Assembly: GCA_039196965.1 (NCBI GenBank)
Contig: JBCCUK010000002.1
Span: 1 to 64,000 of the forward strand
Length of the DNA stretch: 64,000 bases
Source: CALLCD01 sp039196965
Lineage (GTDB): Bacteria > Pseudomonadota > Alphaproteobacteria > Caulobacterales > Hyphomonadaceae
Reading direction: 5' to 3'
Shown here piece after piece: positions 53,958-62,979 of this stretch (position 1 is the stretch's first letter; each line of letters opens with the position of its first letter). Position numbers and translations under genes: made by a program. Under the pieces are notes generated by a model. That model was given only the letters and a program-made list of their open reading frames with translations, made no database searches and had not been told where the DNA came from.

Positions 53958-56390
53958 ATGTCAGACGAGAACGCGCAGCCTGAGAATGGCGATTACAAAG
54001 CCGATTCCATTAAGGTCCTGAAGGGGCTGGAAGCCGTTCGTAAACGCCCCGGAATGTATATCGGTGATACCGATGATGGATCGGGTCTTCACCACATGGT
54101 TTATGAGGTCGTCGACAATGCGATCGATGAGGCACTTGCTGGCCATGCCGATGAAGTTCGCGTCACTCTATATGCGGATGGGTCGGCTGAAATCTCCGAT
54201 AATGGTCGGGGTATACCGGTCGGCATGCACCCCACTGAGGGGCGGTCTGCGGCTGAAGTGATCATGACTGAACTCCACGCTGGCGGGAAGTTCGACCAGA
54301 ATTCCTATAAGGTGTCCGGCGGCCTGCACGGGGTGGGTGTCTCAGTTGTGAATGCGCTCTCTGATTGGCTGGATCTCACCATCCACCGCGATGGCAAGGA
54401 GCATCGTTGCCGCTTTGTAGAGGGTGGACGCACGGAAGCCCCGCTGAAGGAGGTTGGCGATAGTCCCATGCGGCCCGACGGTTCCGGGCCCTATACAGGG
54501 ACCACTGTGCGCTTTCTGGCGTCCAGCCAGACTTTCACGATGACGGTTTATGACCGGAAAACGTTGGAACACCGTCTGCGGGAGCTCGCATTCCTGAATT
54601 CAGGGGTGAAAATCATCTTCCGTGATGAACGGGAAGCGGACGCATGGGAAACCGAGTTTGAATATGCCGGGGGTGTAAAGGCATTTGTCGAACACATTGA
54701 CCGTCAGAAAAACGCCCTGATTTCAGAGCCGATTTACGCTATGGCCGAAAAGGACGGCATCACGGTGGAAGCATCCCTCCAATGGAATGATAGCTACCAT
54801 GAGAATGTGCTCTGCTTTACAAACAATATTCCCCAGCGCGACGGTGGTACGCACCTTGCCGGTTTTCGCGGCGCACTAACGAGGATCGTCAACAAATATG
54901 CGTCTGAGTCTGGTGCTGCGAAGAGAGAGAAGGTCTCCATCACCGGCGACGATGCCCGTGAGGGGCTCACCTGTGTACTTTCGGTGAAAGTGCCCGATCC
55001 GAAATTCAGTTCTCAGACGAAAGACAAGCTCGTCTCCTCTGAAGTGCGTCCGGTTGTGGAAAGCCTGATGAGTGAGAAGCTCGGTGAGTGGTTTGAAGAG
55101 AACCCGAAAGACGCTCAAAATATCATGACGAAGATTGTTGAGGCGGCTGCGGCGCGGGAAGCGGCGCGGAAGGCTCGCGAGCTAACACGCAGAAAGACAG
55201 CGCTCGATATTACGTCACTGCCCGGCAAGTTGGCGGATTGCCAAGAGAAGGATCCTGCCAAATCCGAACTCTTCATAGTGGAGGGTGATTCTGCGGGCGG
55301 GTCTGCCAAGCAGGGGCGGGACCGGACCAATCAGGCCATTCTGCCACTGCGCGGAAAAATCCTGAACGTTGAGCGGGCCCGTTTCGACAAGATGTTGTCC
55401 TCCGATCAGGTTGGTACACTGATTACTGCACTTGGCGCAGGCATTGGGCGGGACGATTTTGATATCGAGAAGCTGCGCTACCACAAGATCATTATCATGA
55501 CGGATGCGGACGTGGACGGCGCACACATCCGGACGCTGCTATTGACCTTCTTTTATCGTCAGATGCCGGAGGTTGTCGAGAAGGGCTATCTCTACATTGC
55601 GCAGCCGCCTCTTTATAAGGTCTCGCGTGGAAAGTCCGAACGCTATCTCAAGGATGATCCGGAAATGGATGCCTATCTGATTGAGGAAGGCACCAGCGGC
55701 GAAGTCCTGGTTCTGGAAGACGGCACGCAGATCGGGGGAGAGGATCTACGGGATAGGGTGCGCGAAGCGGCCTTGTTCAAACAGGCCATGTGGCGGCTGA
55801 CCTTGCGGGCACCGGTGTTTCTTATAGAACATGCGGCGATCGCGGGTGCCCTGAAGGCCGGTGCCGGCGATGCTGAAGCCGAAGCTACCGCCGAGAGGCT
55901 GAACAGGATCGCTGAGGAAAGCGAAGACACATGGACAGGCCGTTTTGAAGAGGGTGTTTTGATCCTTGAACGGAAAGTTCGCGGTGTTGACGAGCGGGTC
56001 GTTCTCGACGCGGCGCTGCTCGCCAGTCAGGATGCGGTGCGCCTTGCAGAACGCGCTGCGGGGATTGCTGACCTTTATCAGAAGCCTTCATCCTTGCGCC
56101 ATGAGAAAGATGGTGAGGTAGATGTGATGGGGCCGACGAGCTTGTTCGATGCTGTGCTTGAATCTGGTCGAAAAGGCCTCAAAATACAGCGTTATAAGGG
56201 GTTGGGCGAAATGAATGCCGATCAGCTATGGGAGACCACGCTGGACGCCAATGCTCGTACGCTTTTGCAGGTTAAGGTCGATCATGCCGATGAGGCGGAC
56301 GATATGTTCTCGCGTCTGATGGGCGACATTGTTGAGCCGCGCCGGGACTTTATTCAGGAGAACGCCCTGGAGGCCGAAGTAGACGCTTAG
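53958..56390 (+). CDS. gyrB: DNA gyrase subunit B
   Basis: An 810-residue ATPase subunit of gyrase. It has VVDNAIDEALAGH and GGLHGVGVSVVNALS in the ATP site, EGDSAGGSAKQGRDR and DADVDGAHIRTLLLTFF in the Toprim domain, and QRYKGLGEMN near the end. A moderate insertion (about residues 560-720) lies between the Toprim and tail parts, as in many alphaproteobacteria. Confidence 0.99.
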   Translation: MSDENAQPENGDYKADSIKVLKGLEAVRKRPGMYIGDTDDGSGLHHMVYEVVDNAIDEALAGHADEVRVTLYADGSAEISDNGRGIPVGMHPTEGRSAAEVIMTELHAGGKFDQNSYKVSGGLHGVGVSVVNALSDWLDLTIHRDGKEHRCRFVEGGRTEAPLKEVGDSPMRPDGSGPYTGTTVRFLASSQTFTMTVYDRKTLEHRLRELAFLNSGVKIIFRDEREADAWETEFEYAGGVKAFVEHIDRQKNALISEPIYAMAEKDGITVEASLQWNDSYHENVLCFTNNIPQRDGGTHLAGFRGALTRIVNKYASESGAAKREKVSITGDDAREGLTCVLSVKVPDPKFSSQTKDKLVSSEVRPVVESLMSEKLGEWFEENPKDAQNIMTKIVEAAAAREAARKARELTRRKTALDITSLPGKLADCQEKDPAKSELFIVEGDSAGGSAKQGRDRTNQAILPLRGKILNVERARFDKMLSSDQVGTLITALGAGIGRDDFDIEKLRYHKIIIMTDADVDGAHIRTLLLTFFYRQMPEVVEKGYLYIAQPPLYKVSRGKSERYLKDDPEMDAYLIEEGTSGEVLVLEDGTQIGGEDLRDRVREAALFKQAMWRLTLRAPVFLIEHAAIAGALKAGAGDAEAEATAERLNRIAEESEDTWTGRFEEGVLILERKVRGVDERVVLDAALLASQDAVRLAERAAGIADLYQKPSSLRHEKDGEVDVMGPTSLFDAVLESGRKGLKIQRYKGLGEMNADQLWETTLDANARTLLQVKVDHADEADDMFSRLMGDIVEPRRDFIQENALEAEVDA

Positions 56391-56418
56391 GCTTAGGACC
56401 GTCCGAAGGCATTCTTAC

Positions 56419-57342
56419 TCAAACCTTTAATCCCTTTGGGGCGATCCCTTCCAATTCAGCCAACCGTTCAGGCGGGGCTGGTATCACCTTGCGAGTATTC
56501 AGATCGAAGGTAACCGTGGTCGCCTCCGTCGTCATCAATGCCGCGCCTGTGGCAGGGTCCATAATCCAGTGAACGAGTTTGTGGGTTTTCTCATTGGCGT
56601 CGGCAAAAGATGAGTAGATCTCAAATGTGTCGCCTGCCCGTGGCCATCTGCGATAAACGAGGCGGTACTCCAGCACCGCCGCACCCATCCTCGCCCCCTC
56701 GGAAGAGGCGGCCACATTTTCCCGCCAGTCATAAAGGAGGTTCGGTACGCTGTCTGAGATGCGGCCCATAAACCATTCAGTCGACATGCGGCCATGGACA
56801 TCACAATGGTTATAAGGGACGGAGCCGGTCCCAACGCAGGGAACGCCCTTTGACTTTGCAAAATCAATTGAGGCGTCTTTTGCAGAGATGATCTCTCCTT
56901 TGGGATCGATCGAGCGCGGTGCCATTTTTTCAGGTGGCGTATCTGCCAGACCTTCAAGCGCCTGGCGACTTCTCGCGCTCCATGGGAACGGTTTGCCGGA
57001 TTTGGCTTCGACATGGGCAATACGGGTCCGCACGGCTGCTGAGGGTGTGCCGTCCCCGTGATAGAGTCCTTGGAAAACGGTCGCGCTATCATCTTCGATG
57101 TCGACAATACAAGCGTCCATTCTGAGCGGTCTGCCTGGTCTCACCTCGCGCATGAACCGAATATGCTGGTCGACCGGCAAGAGCGTGGAAGGGGTGTTGT
57201 CCCGAAAGGCATGGGGCATCTCTATATGGTGGGCCAGCACGCCGATGCCCTCCATGGCCTTCTGTACATAGAGCCGCACATTCATGTGCCCCATCTCATC
57301 GCAATCCCAGGTATTCGCAGATCCCTGCCAGACGGTGATCAC
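56419..57342 (-). CDS. Double hot-dog acyl-CoA thioesterase-like protein
   Basis: A 307-residue protein with two 4HBT hot-dog domains, marked by the repeated DEMGHMNVRLYV (about 15-26) and CDVHGRMSTEWFM (about 185-197). It should hydrolyse or bind acyl-CoA thioesters; the substrate is unknown. The start is a GTG with GGAGCCGG upstream. It lies 39 bp after the Zur-like gene on the same strand. Confidence 0.82.
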   Translation of the reverse strand: MITVWQGSANTWDCDEMGHMNVRLYVQKAMEGIGVLAHHIEMPHAFRDNTPSTLLPVDQHIRFMREVRPGRPLRMDACIVDIEDDSATVFQGLYHGDGTPSAAVRTRIAHVEAKSGKPFPWSARSRQALEGLADTPPEKMAPRSIDPKGEIISAKDASIDFAKSKGVPCVGTGSVPYNHCDVHGRMSTEWFMGRISDSVPNLLYDWRENVAASSEGARMGAAVLEYRLVYRRWPRAGDTFEIYSSFADANEKTHKLVHWIMDPATGAALMTTEATTVTFDLNTRKVIPAPPERLAELEGIAPKGLKV

Positions 57343-57381
57343 GGCCGGCTCCTCCCCATTATTGATGTGATTTTAGCGACT

Positions 57382-57870
57382 TCAGGCCACCACGCATTTT
57401 CTACATGTGCCGGTGGCCTCGACGATTGCACGGCCCAATTTAAAGCCGGCCGCCTTGGTCTCGGCCTTGAGCGCTTTTTCTGTCGACACCCCATGCAGCT
57501 CTTCTGCAACGCCGCAGGCATCGCATATGAGAAAAATGGCTGAATGATTGTGACTTGCATGGCCGCAAGCGACATAGGCATTCAAGCTTTCTATCTTGTG
57601 AGCAAGTCCCGCTTCCTGAAGAAAGTCGAGCGCACGGTAGATTGTCGGCGGCTTTGCCGATCCTTCGCCATCCAGGCGATCGAGGAGATCGTAGGCTTTG
57701 GCGGGCTCTGGCGATTCCAGAAGCAGGCGCAGCACCTTTTTCCGAATGCGCGTCATCTTCTGACCGCGTTTGTTCGCGAGCTTTTCAGCTTCGGCAAGGG
57801 CGCTTTCGGCTTCTTCAGGTGTGCAAGGACGGTATACCTCGGCATGCGTATGGGCGTCTGACTCTGCCAT
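57382..57870 (-). CDS. Fur-family regulator, Zur-like
   Basis: A 162-residue metalloregulator. The winged helix is RGQKMTRIRKKVLRLLLES then KPPTIYRALDFLQEAGLAHK. The metal segment CGHASHNHSAIFLICDACG and the closing CRKC give Cys pairs for the structural zinc and His residues for the regulatory site, and look more like Zur than Fur. It probably represses zinc-uptake genes, none of which are in the window. Confidence 0.85.
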   Translation of the reverse strand: MAESDAHTHAEVYRPCTPEEAESALAEAEKLANKRGQKMTRIRKKVLRLLLESPEPAKAYDLLDRLDGEGSAKPPTIYRALDFLQEAGLAHKIESLNAYVACGHASHNHSAIFLICDACGVAEELHGVSTEKALKAETKAAGFKLGRAIVEATGTCRKCVVA

Positions 57871-57950
57871 AGATTGATTGTCGGTGTTTTCAGGTGATTT
57901 GTGAACCCCTTGAAATGGCTACCGCTTGGATGCGGCCACCTTAATAAGTT

Positions 57951-57966
57951 GCAATCAACCGTTAAC
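57951..57966 (+). promoter_or_regulatory. Weak CtrA-like site upstream of flbT
   Basis: GCAA-N7-TTAAC (57951-57966) has the downstream half of the CtrA site TTAA-N7-TTAAC, with two mismatches upstream. It lies 44 bp before flbT. Confidence 0.25.
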
Positions 57967-58009
57967 TGATTTGCGCCATCATTGCCTCACAAGCTGATGG
58001 ATTGCCGCT

Positions 58010-58411
58010 ATGCCTTTAAAATTGACCCTGAAGCCCGGAGAGACTTTCATTCTGAATGGGGCGGTTGTGCGCAATGGCGATCGGCGGGTCACTTTGCTTC
58101 TTGAAAATCAGGCGCGCATTCTACGCGAGAAAGACATCATGCAGCCAGAAGAGGCAACAACGCCGACGCGAAGGGCCTATTTTTCCATCATGCAAATGTA
58201 TCTTGTCGGTGAAAGCGAGGGGCCGGCCTATGACCGGACCGTACGCGCCCTTGCTGATTTATTGGCCGTTACGCCGTCCTCGGAAGTACGCGACATCATA
58301 AGCGAGATCTCCGCAGCTGTCTCGGCAGGCGAGCTTTATAAAGGCCTCGCCAAGTGTCGAAAACTCGTGCAGCGAGAGGATGCAACCTCCGTGGACAGGG
58401 AAGCAAGCTGA
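58010..58411 (+). CDS. flbT: Flagellin post-transcriptional regulator FlbT
   Basis: A 133-residue protein of the alphaproteobacterial FlbT family, which binds flagellin mRNA and lowers its stability. LKPGETFILNGAVVRNGDRR and the following AYFSIMQMYLVGE are diagnostic. The usual partner flaF is not next to it here. Its stop overlaps the next start as TGATG. Confidence 0.93.
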   Translation: MPLKLTLKPGETFILNGAVVRNGDRRVTLLLENQARILREKDIMQPEEATTPTRRAYFSIMQMYLVGESEGPAYDRTVRALADLLAVTPSSEVRDIISEISAAVSAGELYKGLAKCRKLVQREDATSVDREAS

Positions 58412-58713
58412 TGGCTGTCCGGCGTCTCACAGCTCCTGAGTGCGCCGAACCTGTCTCCCTAGCGGCTGGCATTGCTCGCCTGGAAAGTGGCGGCCAGAGA
58501 ACTGGCCTCATCGTTGAATTGGGTCACGGCCATAAGGCAATGGCAGATGGCCCCATGGGACAGGCTGGTCTCCTGCAACGCCTCGTTGGACACCGCTTGA
58601 TTGCAGCATTCGCTGCGGATACGCCGAATGGCCTGGTGGCATTGCCAAAACGCATAGCTGATGTGACGCCGCAAGCGCGTGAACTGCTCGACTTGGCGAG
58701 ACCTTTGCGCTAA
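58411..58713 (+). CDS. Unknown 100-residue protein coupled to flbT
   Basis: An uncharacterised protein starting at the ATG within the TGATG overlap with flbT. It has no membrane segment. The central GHGHKAMADGPMGQAGLLQR and the C-terminal helix VTPQARELLDLARPL are visible, but I know no family. It does not look like FlaF. The coupling suggests a flagellar or regulatory link; existence as a protein is likely but not certain. Confidence 0.5.
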   Translation: MAVRRLTAPECAEPVSLAAGIARLESGGQRTGLIVELGHGHKAMADGPMGQAGLLQRLVGHRLIAAFAADTPNGLVALPKRIADVTPQARELLDLARPLR

Positions 58714-58762
58714 CTGGCGATTATTGCCTCGGCAATTTCCAATCAATTTAGGGACAAATCCG

Positions 58763-59407
58763 ATGGACGGGACAATCTTGTCGTTGTTCGCAGCGAGTTT
58801 TGTGACATTTTTCGTGTTGATAGACGCTCCAGGTGTCGCACCTATTTTTGCTTCACTGACAGCGCAAGGCAGCGCTGCCTATCGCCGTCGCATGGCGGTT
58901 CGCGCAACCATTGTGGCGGCGACGATCATTTATGCCTTTGCCTTTGGAGGTGCATGGCTGCTTAACGCGATGCATATCTCCATCGATGCTTTCCGCGCAG
59001 CAGGGGGTGTTCTCCTGTTTCTCATTGCCCTCGACATGGTGTTCGAAAAGCGGACGGAAAGACGGGAGAACCGGGCCGAAGAGGTGCTTGCTGACGAAGA
59101 TGGCCCAGAAGATGACGTGTCGGTTTTCCCAATCGGGATTCCAATGATTGCGGGTCCGGGAACGATCGCCACGGCCATGCTGTACATGTCAAATTCTGCG
59201 AGCCTGGTAGAGAAAGGTGTTGTACTCGCCGCGCTGGCCGCGAACTTGTTGCTTTGTATGTTTATTTTTCTGGCGGCGGGGCCATTTGTCCGGCTGCTTG
59301 GTGATAGTTTCGTGGCTGCGCTGACAAGGATTTTGGGCGTTATACTGGCAGCCTTGTCCGTTCAGCTCCTGATAGATGGTATTAAAGGAGCATTTGGCCT
59401 GGCGTAA
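58763..59407 (+). CDS. MarC family integral membrane protein
   Basis: A 214-residue protein with about six helices. The family sequence FVTFFVLIDAPGVAPIFASL and the later FPIGIPMIAGPGTIATAMLY are typical of MarC/NAAT proteins. The role is unsettled; early links to multiple drug resistance were withdrawn. The ATG at 58763 has AGGGA upstream, and the longer frame from 58679 overlaps the preceding gene. Confidence 0.9.
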   Translation: MDGTILSLFAASFVTFFVLIDAPGVAPIFASLTAQGSAAYRRRMAVRATIVAATIIYAFAFGGAWLLNAMHISIDAFRAAGGVLLFLIALDMVFEKRTERRENRAEEVLADEDGPEDDVSVFPIGIPMIAGPGTIATAMLYMSNSASLVEKGVVLAALAANLLLCMFIFLAAGPFVRLLGDSFVAALTRILGVILAALSVQLLIDGIKGAFGLA

Positions 59408-59417
59408 GAACCCCAGC

Positions 59418-60701
59418 CTATAGGATTGCCGTTACTGACCGTCCAAACATCATTCTGAGCGTTGAAGACATAACCACGAGGATAAGAGCAACGCTGGCGG
59501 CAGCAAGCGCCATGAAAAGCAGAATTGTTCTTTGAGACCAGCGGAAACTCACCCCTCCAAGGGAAAGCGTTTTGGCACCGATGACTGTTGTCAGAGCAAC
59601 AGAGCGATCTCCTCCAGCCTCTGCAATAAGCCTCGCCTTGCTGACATCACGAGCTGACTTTGCGTGTTCCAGCAGTGAGAGGGCACCCAGAGGGCCGGTT
59701 ACGTCCACCAGCCGACCAATCTGATTGAGCTCCATTGTGAGCCGCGACGCGGCACTGGCATCTATACTGTTCGAAAATGCTTCTCTCACCCGCATGGCCT
59801 GAACATTCGGTGTCGAAATTTCCGCAAATGCATTGTCGAGTTCAAATTCGAGTACGTCGTTTTTGAATACGGCATCTATTTTGTTTTCAAGGTTGCTCGC
59901 ATACCCCTGATCCAAACGGCGGGCTTTGAGAGATGTTTTGAGAACTGAAGCTGCCTGCTGGAGGCGAGTTTGTGATACGCCAATCGCTTCCGGATCAGCG
60001 GCCATAGCAAGACCTGTCAGCTTAAGCTGCGTTGTGTGTCGGCGATCGCCGCGCAGCCATGCTCTTGAATTGTTTGCCAGGTCCTGTGGGGTTCCAAGAA
60101 CATTGAAGTCGGTTGAGCGTGTCATGTGCTCAATTGGCGTTAGCGCGACCGGTTCTATAAGGCCTGGAAAGTTCATGTTGCTCGCCTGCGTACTTGGCAA
60201 TTCGGCACTAACGGTTTCCGCGCTTGCAGTTATCAACTCGATACCTTTTGGGCGTGCGGATTTCAGGTATCCATTGCGCACTTCGTTCGGCAGGAAAAGC
60301 AATGCTGCCCGCAGGAGACGCTGGTCTGCAGATCCAGCCGGCTCATCGCTTGCTGCTGCGCGAATAGCCCTTGCATCATCTCTGTTCAGAAGTTGTGGGG
60401 CAGCTAACAAGAACCCTCTGGCTGCCGGAGTATTCTTCGCGGCCAGTTGGACATCCACCAGAGCCGCCCAATTTGCGCGAGCGCTGTTGCTGGCGGGGGC
60501 GAGTGTCACAAACGTCTTGTCTATCGCCCTTCGTGTATCGTCAATCAGCTCTGCGGTAGGTGCACCATGCTCACCACTGTCATTCAACACCCCGGAAAGC
60601 ACCTGCACGGAGAAGATGGGAATTAGAAATAATAGGACGTTGAAAACCACGGCGGGAAGCGAACCGGTATGATAACCGGGCTGGTTCCGAACTAGACTCA
60701 T
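59418..60701 (-). CDS. Unknown two-helix membrane protein with large extracytoplasmic region
   Basis: A protein of about 427 residues not recognised. A membrane helix near 16-38, a region of about 350 residues rich in Ala/Ser/Asn and predicted helical, and a second helix near 393-416 followed by a short basic tail. Both ends should therefore be cytoplasmic. No cysteines or repeats stand out. No good ribosome binding site is seen at either the ATG at 60701 or a TTG at 60713. Confidence 0.6.
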   Translation of the reverse strand: MSLVRNQPGYHTGSLPAVVFNVLLFLIPIFSVQVLSGVLNDSGEHGAPTAELIDDTRRAIDKTFVTLAPASNSARANWAALVDVQLAAKNTPAARGFLLAAPQLLNRDDARAIRAAASDEPAGSADQRLLRAALLFLPNEVRNGYLKSARPKGIELITASAETVSAELPSTQASNMNFPGLIEPVALTPIEHMTRSTDFNVLGTPQDLANNSRAWLRGDRRHTTQLKLTGLAMAADPEAIGVSQTRLQQAASVLKTSLKARRLDQGYASNLENKIDAVFKNDVLEFELDNAFAEISTPNVQAMRVREAFSNSIDASAASRLTMELNQIGRLVDVTGPLGALSLLEHAKSARDVSKARLIAEAGGDRSVALTTVIGAKTLSLGGVSFRWSQRTILLFMALAAASVALILVVMSSTLRMMFGRSVTAIL

Positions 60702-60953
60702 TAAATTTACCAATTGTGGGACAACGACTCTACGTATCCCTAAAGTCTAGAACGGCCTTCGAAAATCAAGTGAACAATTCACGTTCAAGGAATTGAAATT
60801 GCAAAAAAAGCAGTTGATCTGCCAAAACTTGCATAACTCTCGAAGAACTGGGGGTAAATTACAGTGACAAAAGCAGTTTTCGACCCATTTCCATCATTGT
60901 GGCGGCGCACGCTACGAGATATAGAGCTGACGTGACTGAGAGGTGTACAGAAC

Positions 60954-61370
60954 ATGACTGATCACTTTGACGAACGCTGCGCGCCATCAGCTAACGAAGA
61001 GTTCATGAATTCTCGGCAGCTTGAATATTTCCGAATGAAGCTGGAAGCTTGGAAAGATGATATCCTTGTTGGGTCCAAATCGACTTTAAACAACCTTCAA
61101 GAAGATAGTGCTTCCCTTCCAGATATTGTCGATCGGGCATCTGCTGAGAGTGATAAGGCCCTTGAGTTACGCACTCGGGATCGCCAACGGAAACTGATAT
61201 CCAAAATTGATGCGGCGCTTCGGCGCATTGATGAAGGCACCTATGGATACTGCGATGAGACGGGCGAGCCAATATCACTGAAACGGCTCGAAGCGCGACC
61301 TACAGCCACTTTAAGCTTGGAAGCGCAGGAGCGGCACGAGCGGCGTGAGCGCACGCTCCGCGACGACTAG
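60954..61370 (+). CDS. dksA: DksA-type RNA polymerase-binding regulator
   Basis: A 138-residue protein that binds the RNA polymerase secondary channel with ppGpp. The coiled coil (about 20-95) includes the tip DRASAESDKALELRTRDR region. The C-terminal YGYCDETGEPISLKRLEARP keeps the DksA fold but has only one of the four zinc cysteines, as is usual in alphaproteobacterial DksA. It ends with a 9-bp hairpin downstream. Confidence 0.92.
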   Translation: MTDHFDERCAPSANEEFMNSRQLEYFRMKLEAWKDDILVGSKSTLNNLQEDSASLPDIVDRASAESDKALELRTRDRQRKLISKIDAALRRIDEGTYGYCDETGEPISLKRLEARPTATLSLEAQERHERRERTLRDD

Positions 61371-61386
61371 CTTTTTCGGGGAAGTA

Positions 61387-61411
61387 GTAGCGGTTTGTTC
61401 AGAACCGCTAC
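61387..61411. terminator. Hairpin after dksA
   Basis: GTAGCGGTT (61387-61395) pairs perfectly with AACCGCTAC (61403-61411) around a 7-nt loop, 17 bp after the dksA stop. There is no T-run, so it is a weak terminator candidate. Confidence 0.5.
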
Positions 61412-61578
61412 CCACCATCATCCAACGCCCGGCGTTTTCTCACCGGTGCATTTGGGTAACTATAAGCGTGTTTGCTAAACAGCACTTTACCGAGGCCTTT
61501 CTGAAGTCTTTCCGAAGCAATTTGAGCGTTAAGAGCAATGCGGCTTTTGTTAACTATTTACCTGCGTGTGGGAAATTC

Positions 61579-61595
61579 CTAACCATTCGTTAACC
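61579..61595 (+). promoter_or_regulatory. CtrA-like site upstream of fliM
   Basis: CTAA-N7-TTAACC (61579-61595) differs from the CtrA full site TTAA-N7-TTAACC at one base. It lies 45 bp before the fliM start, as expected for class II flagellar genes of CtrA-controlled alphaproteobacteria. Confidence 0.55.
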
Positions 61596-61639
61596 GCGTG
61601 CCGGCAAAGCTTGCTCAGTTTGAATTTAAGGATGCCGGT

Positions 61640-62599
61640 ATGTCGGCAAAACCGAAACTGATCGCTGACGAGCTTGATGCCTCCTCAAAAGAGGCAGGTG
61701 AACTGAAATTGCCGAGCTCTCGAGGTGTCTTGACAGCGGCCGAGATCGAGATGCTCTTGCGCCCCGATCTTCCAGACGAAATTGAGTCCGAACCCGCTGA
61801 TGTTTCCGAGCGGGCCATCGATCAATTCGAAACTGCAGAAGTTGATGTGCTTCAGGAGCAGGCCATCCAGCTGGCAGCTAAGCTGACCCTTGCGGCCCGC
61901 AAAAACTGCAACATTGAAGTGATATTTGCTCCGAGCCGCGTTCACTCCTGCGATTTCAACCGGACGATCGTCTCGGCTAACCGAGAGATGTTGTTTCTTA
62001 TGATGCAACGGAATGATGGCATCATAAGCGCCGTTCTCGGTCTCGACAAAGCGCTTGCGGCTGCGTTGATCGACAAACTTTACGGAGGCAATGTTGCTGA
62101 GGGTTTATCTGCGAAAGACCGACCTCGAGATTTTTCGGCATTAGACAAACGCATCCTCCAGGATGTGCTGGACCCGATTACTAGATACCTCGACCCCGAA
62201 CTGAAAATTGGGTTCATCGAGACGGATTCGGAAGCCGCATCGGCTCTAGTCGCGCCGGGAGATGCCATGATGGCGGATCTGACTTGTAATGTCGGAATGC
62301 AAACGGGTCGCGCGCTGTTTGCCAAAGCACACGATGTGGAAGAGGAGCCGAGGGCTGCAATGGCCAACGGATCTTTTGATAAAATGCAGACAGTGCTGAT
62401 TGCACGAATTGCCAGTCTTGAGGTTCCTGTGAGCCGCCTGGCTAATCTTAAGGCAGGCTCAACGCTGCTTCTCGGACTTCCGACCAATCAGAAAGTCGAA
62501 CTATTGTCCGGATCGCGTTCCGGGCCGGTTGTGGCAGAGGGGGATGTGGGCCGAAAGGGCAACCGGATGGCGGTGCGGCTGAGTGAGCGGAGCAGGTGA
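61640..62599 (+). CDS. fliM: Flagellar motor switch protein FliM
   Basis: A 319-residue switch protein of the C-ring. The N-terminal region has the CheY-binding-type helix VLTAAEIEMLL, then the CheC-like middle domain (about 75-230) with FSALDKRILQDVLDPI, and a C-terminal SpoA domain (IARIASLEVPVSRLANLKAG, KGNRMAVRLSE). It is short of the usual LSQDEIDALL start sequence. The ATG at 61640 with AAGGA upstream is preferred over the GTG at 61598. No other flagellar structural gene is adjacent. Confidence 0.85.
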   Translation: MSAKPKLIADELDASSKEAGELKLPSSRGVLTAAEIEMLLRPDLPDEIESEPADVSERAIDQFETAEVDVLQEQAIQLAAKLTLAARKNCNIEVIFAPSRVHSCDFNRTIVSANREMLFLMMQRNDGIISAVLGLDKALAAALIDKLYGGNVAEGLSAKDRPRDFSALDKRILQDVLDPITRYLDPELKIGFIETDSEAASALVAPGDAMMADLTCNVGMQTGRALFAKAHDVEEEPRAAMANGSFDKMQTVLIARIASLEVPVSRLANLKAGSTLLLGLPTNQKVELLSGSRSGPVVAEGDVGRKGNRMAVRLSERSR

Positions 62600-62613
62600 A
62601 CCATCTGCCGATG

Positions 62614-62847
62614 TCACCCCGGTGCCCGTGTTTTAAGTGCAAGGGCGTGAAGCTCGCCGCCCATCTTTCCCCTGAGCGCCTTGTAAACAAGCTGGTGCTG
62701 AGCGACCCGTGACAGCCCTGCGAACTGGGAACTGACAATCTCCGCTTGCCAGTGATTGTCATCGCCCGCGAGGTCGGTGAGTTGGATCTCGGCTTCCGGG
62801 AATGCCTCTGTCAAAAAACTCTCAAGCGTCTCGCGACTCATGGCCAT
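62614..62847 (-). CDS. BolA family protein
   Basis: A 77-residue BolA-like protein, usually working with a monothiol glutaredoxin in iron-sulfur handling. AEIQLTDLAGDDNHWQAEIV and HQLVYKALRGKMGGELHAL show the fold, with the conserved H in QHQLVY. No glutaredoxin gene is next to it here. A second start at the third codon is possible. Confidence 0.92.
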   Translation of the reverse strand: MAMSRETLESFLTEAFPEAEIQLTDLAGDDNHWQAEIVSSQFAGLSRVAQHQLVYKALRGKMGGELHALALKTRAPG

Positions 62848-62979
62848 TGCTTCTCTCCTCTTATCTGATGGCCCAATAGGCTTTGTTAGGATCGCAAATC
62901 AAGACGGTCAGGGTGTTGCTATTTGTCTTGATCCCGTGGAACACCCACGATGACACTGCAACTGCAAAAGTAATATGCC

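Noticed and set aside
60954..61370. DksA as a degenerate, nonfunctional copy because of missing zinc cysteines
   Set aside because: A single-cysteine zinc-finger remnant with conserved GEPISLKRLEARP is normal for alphaproteobacterial DksA.
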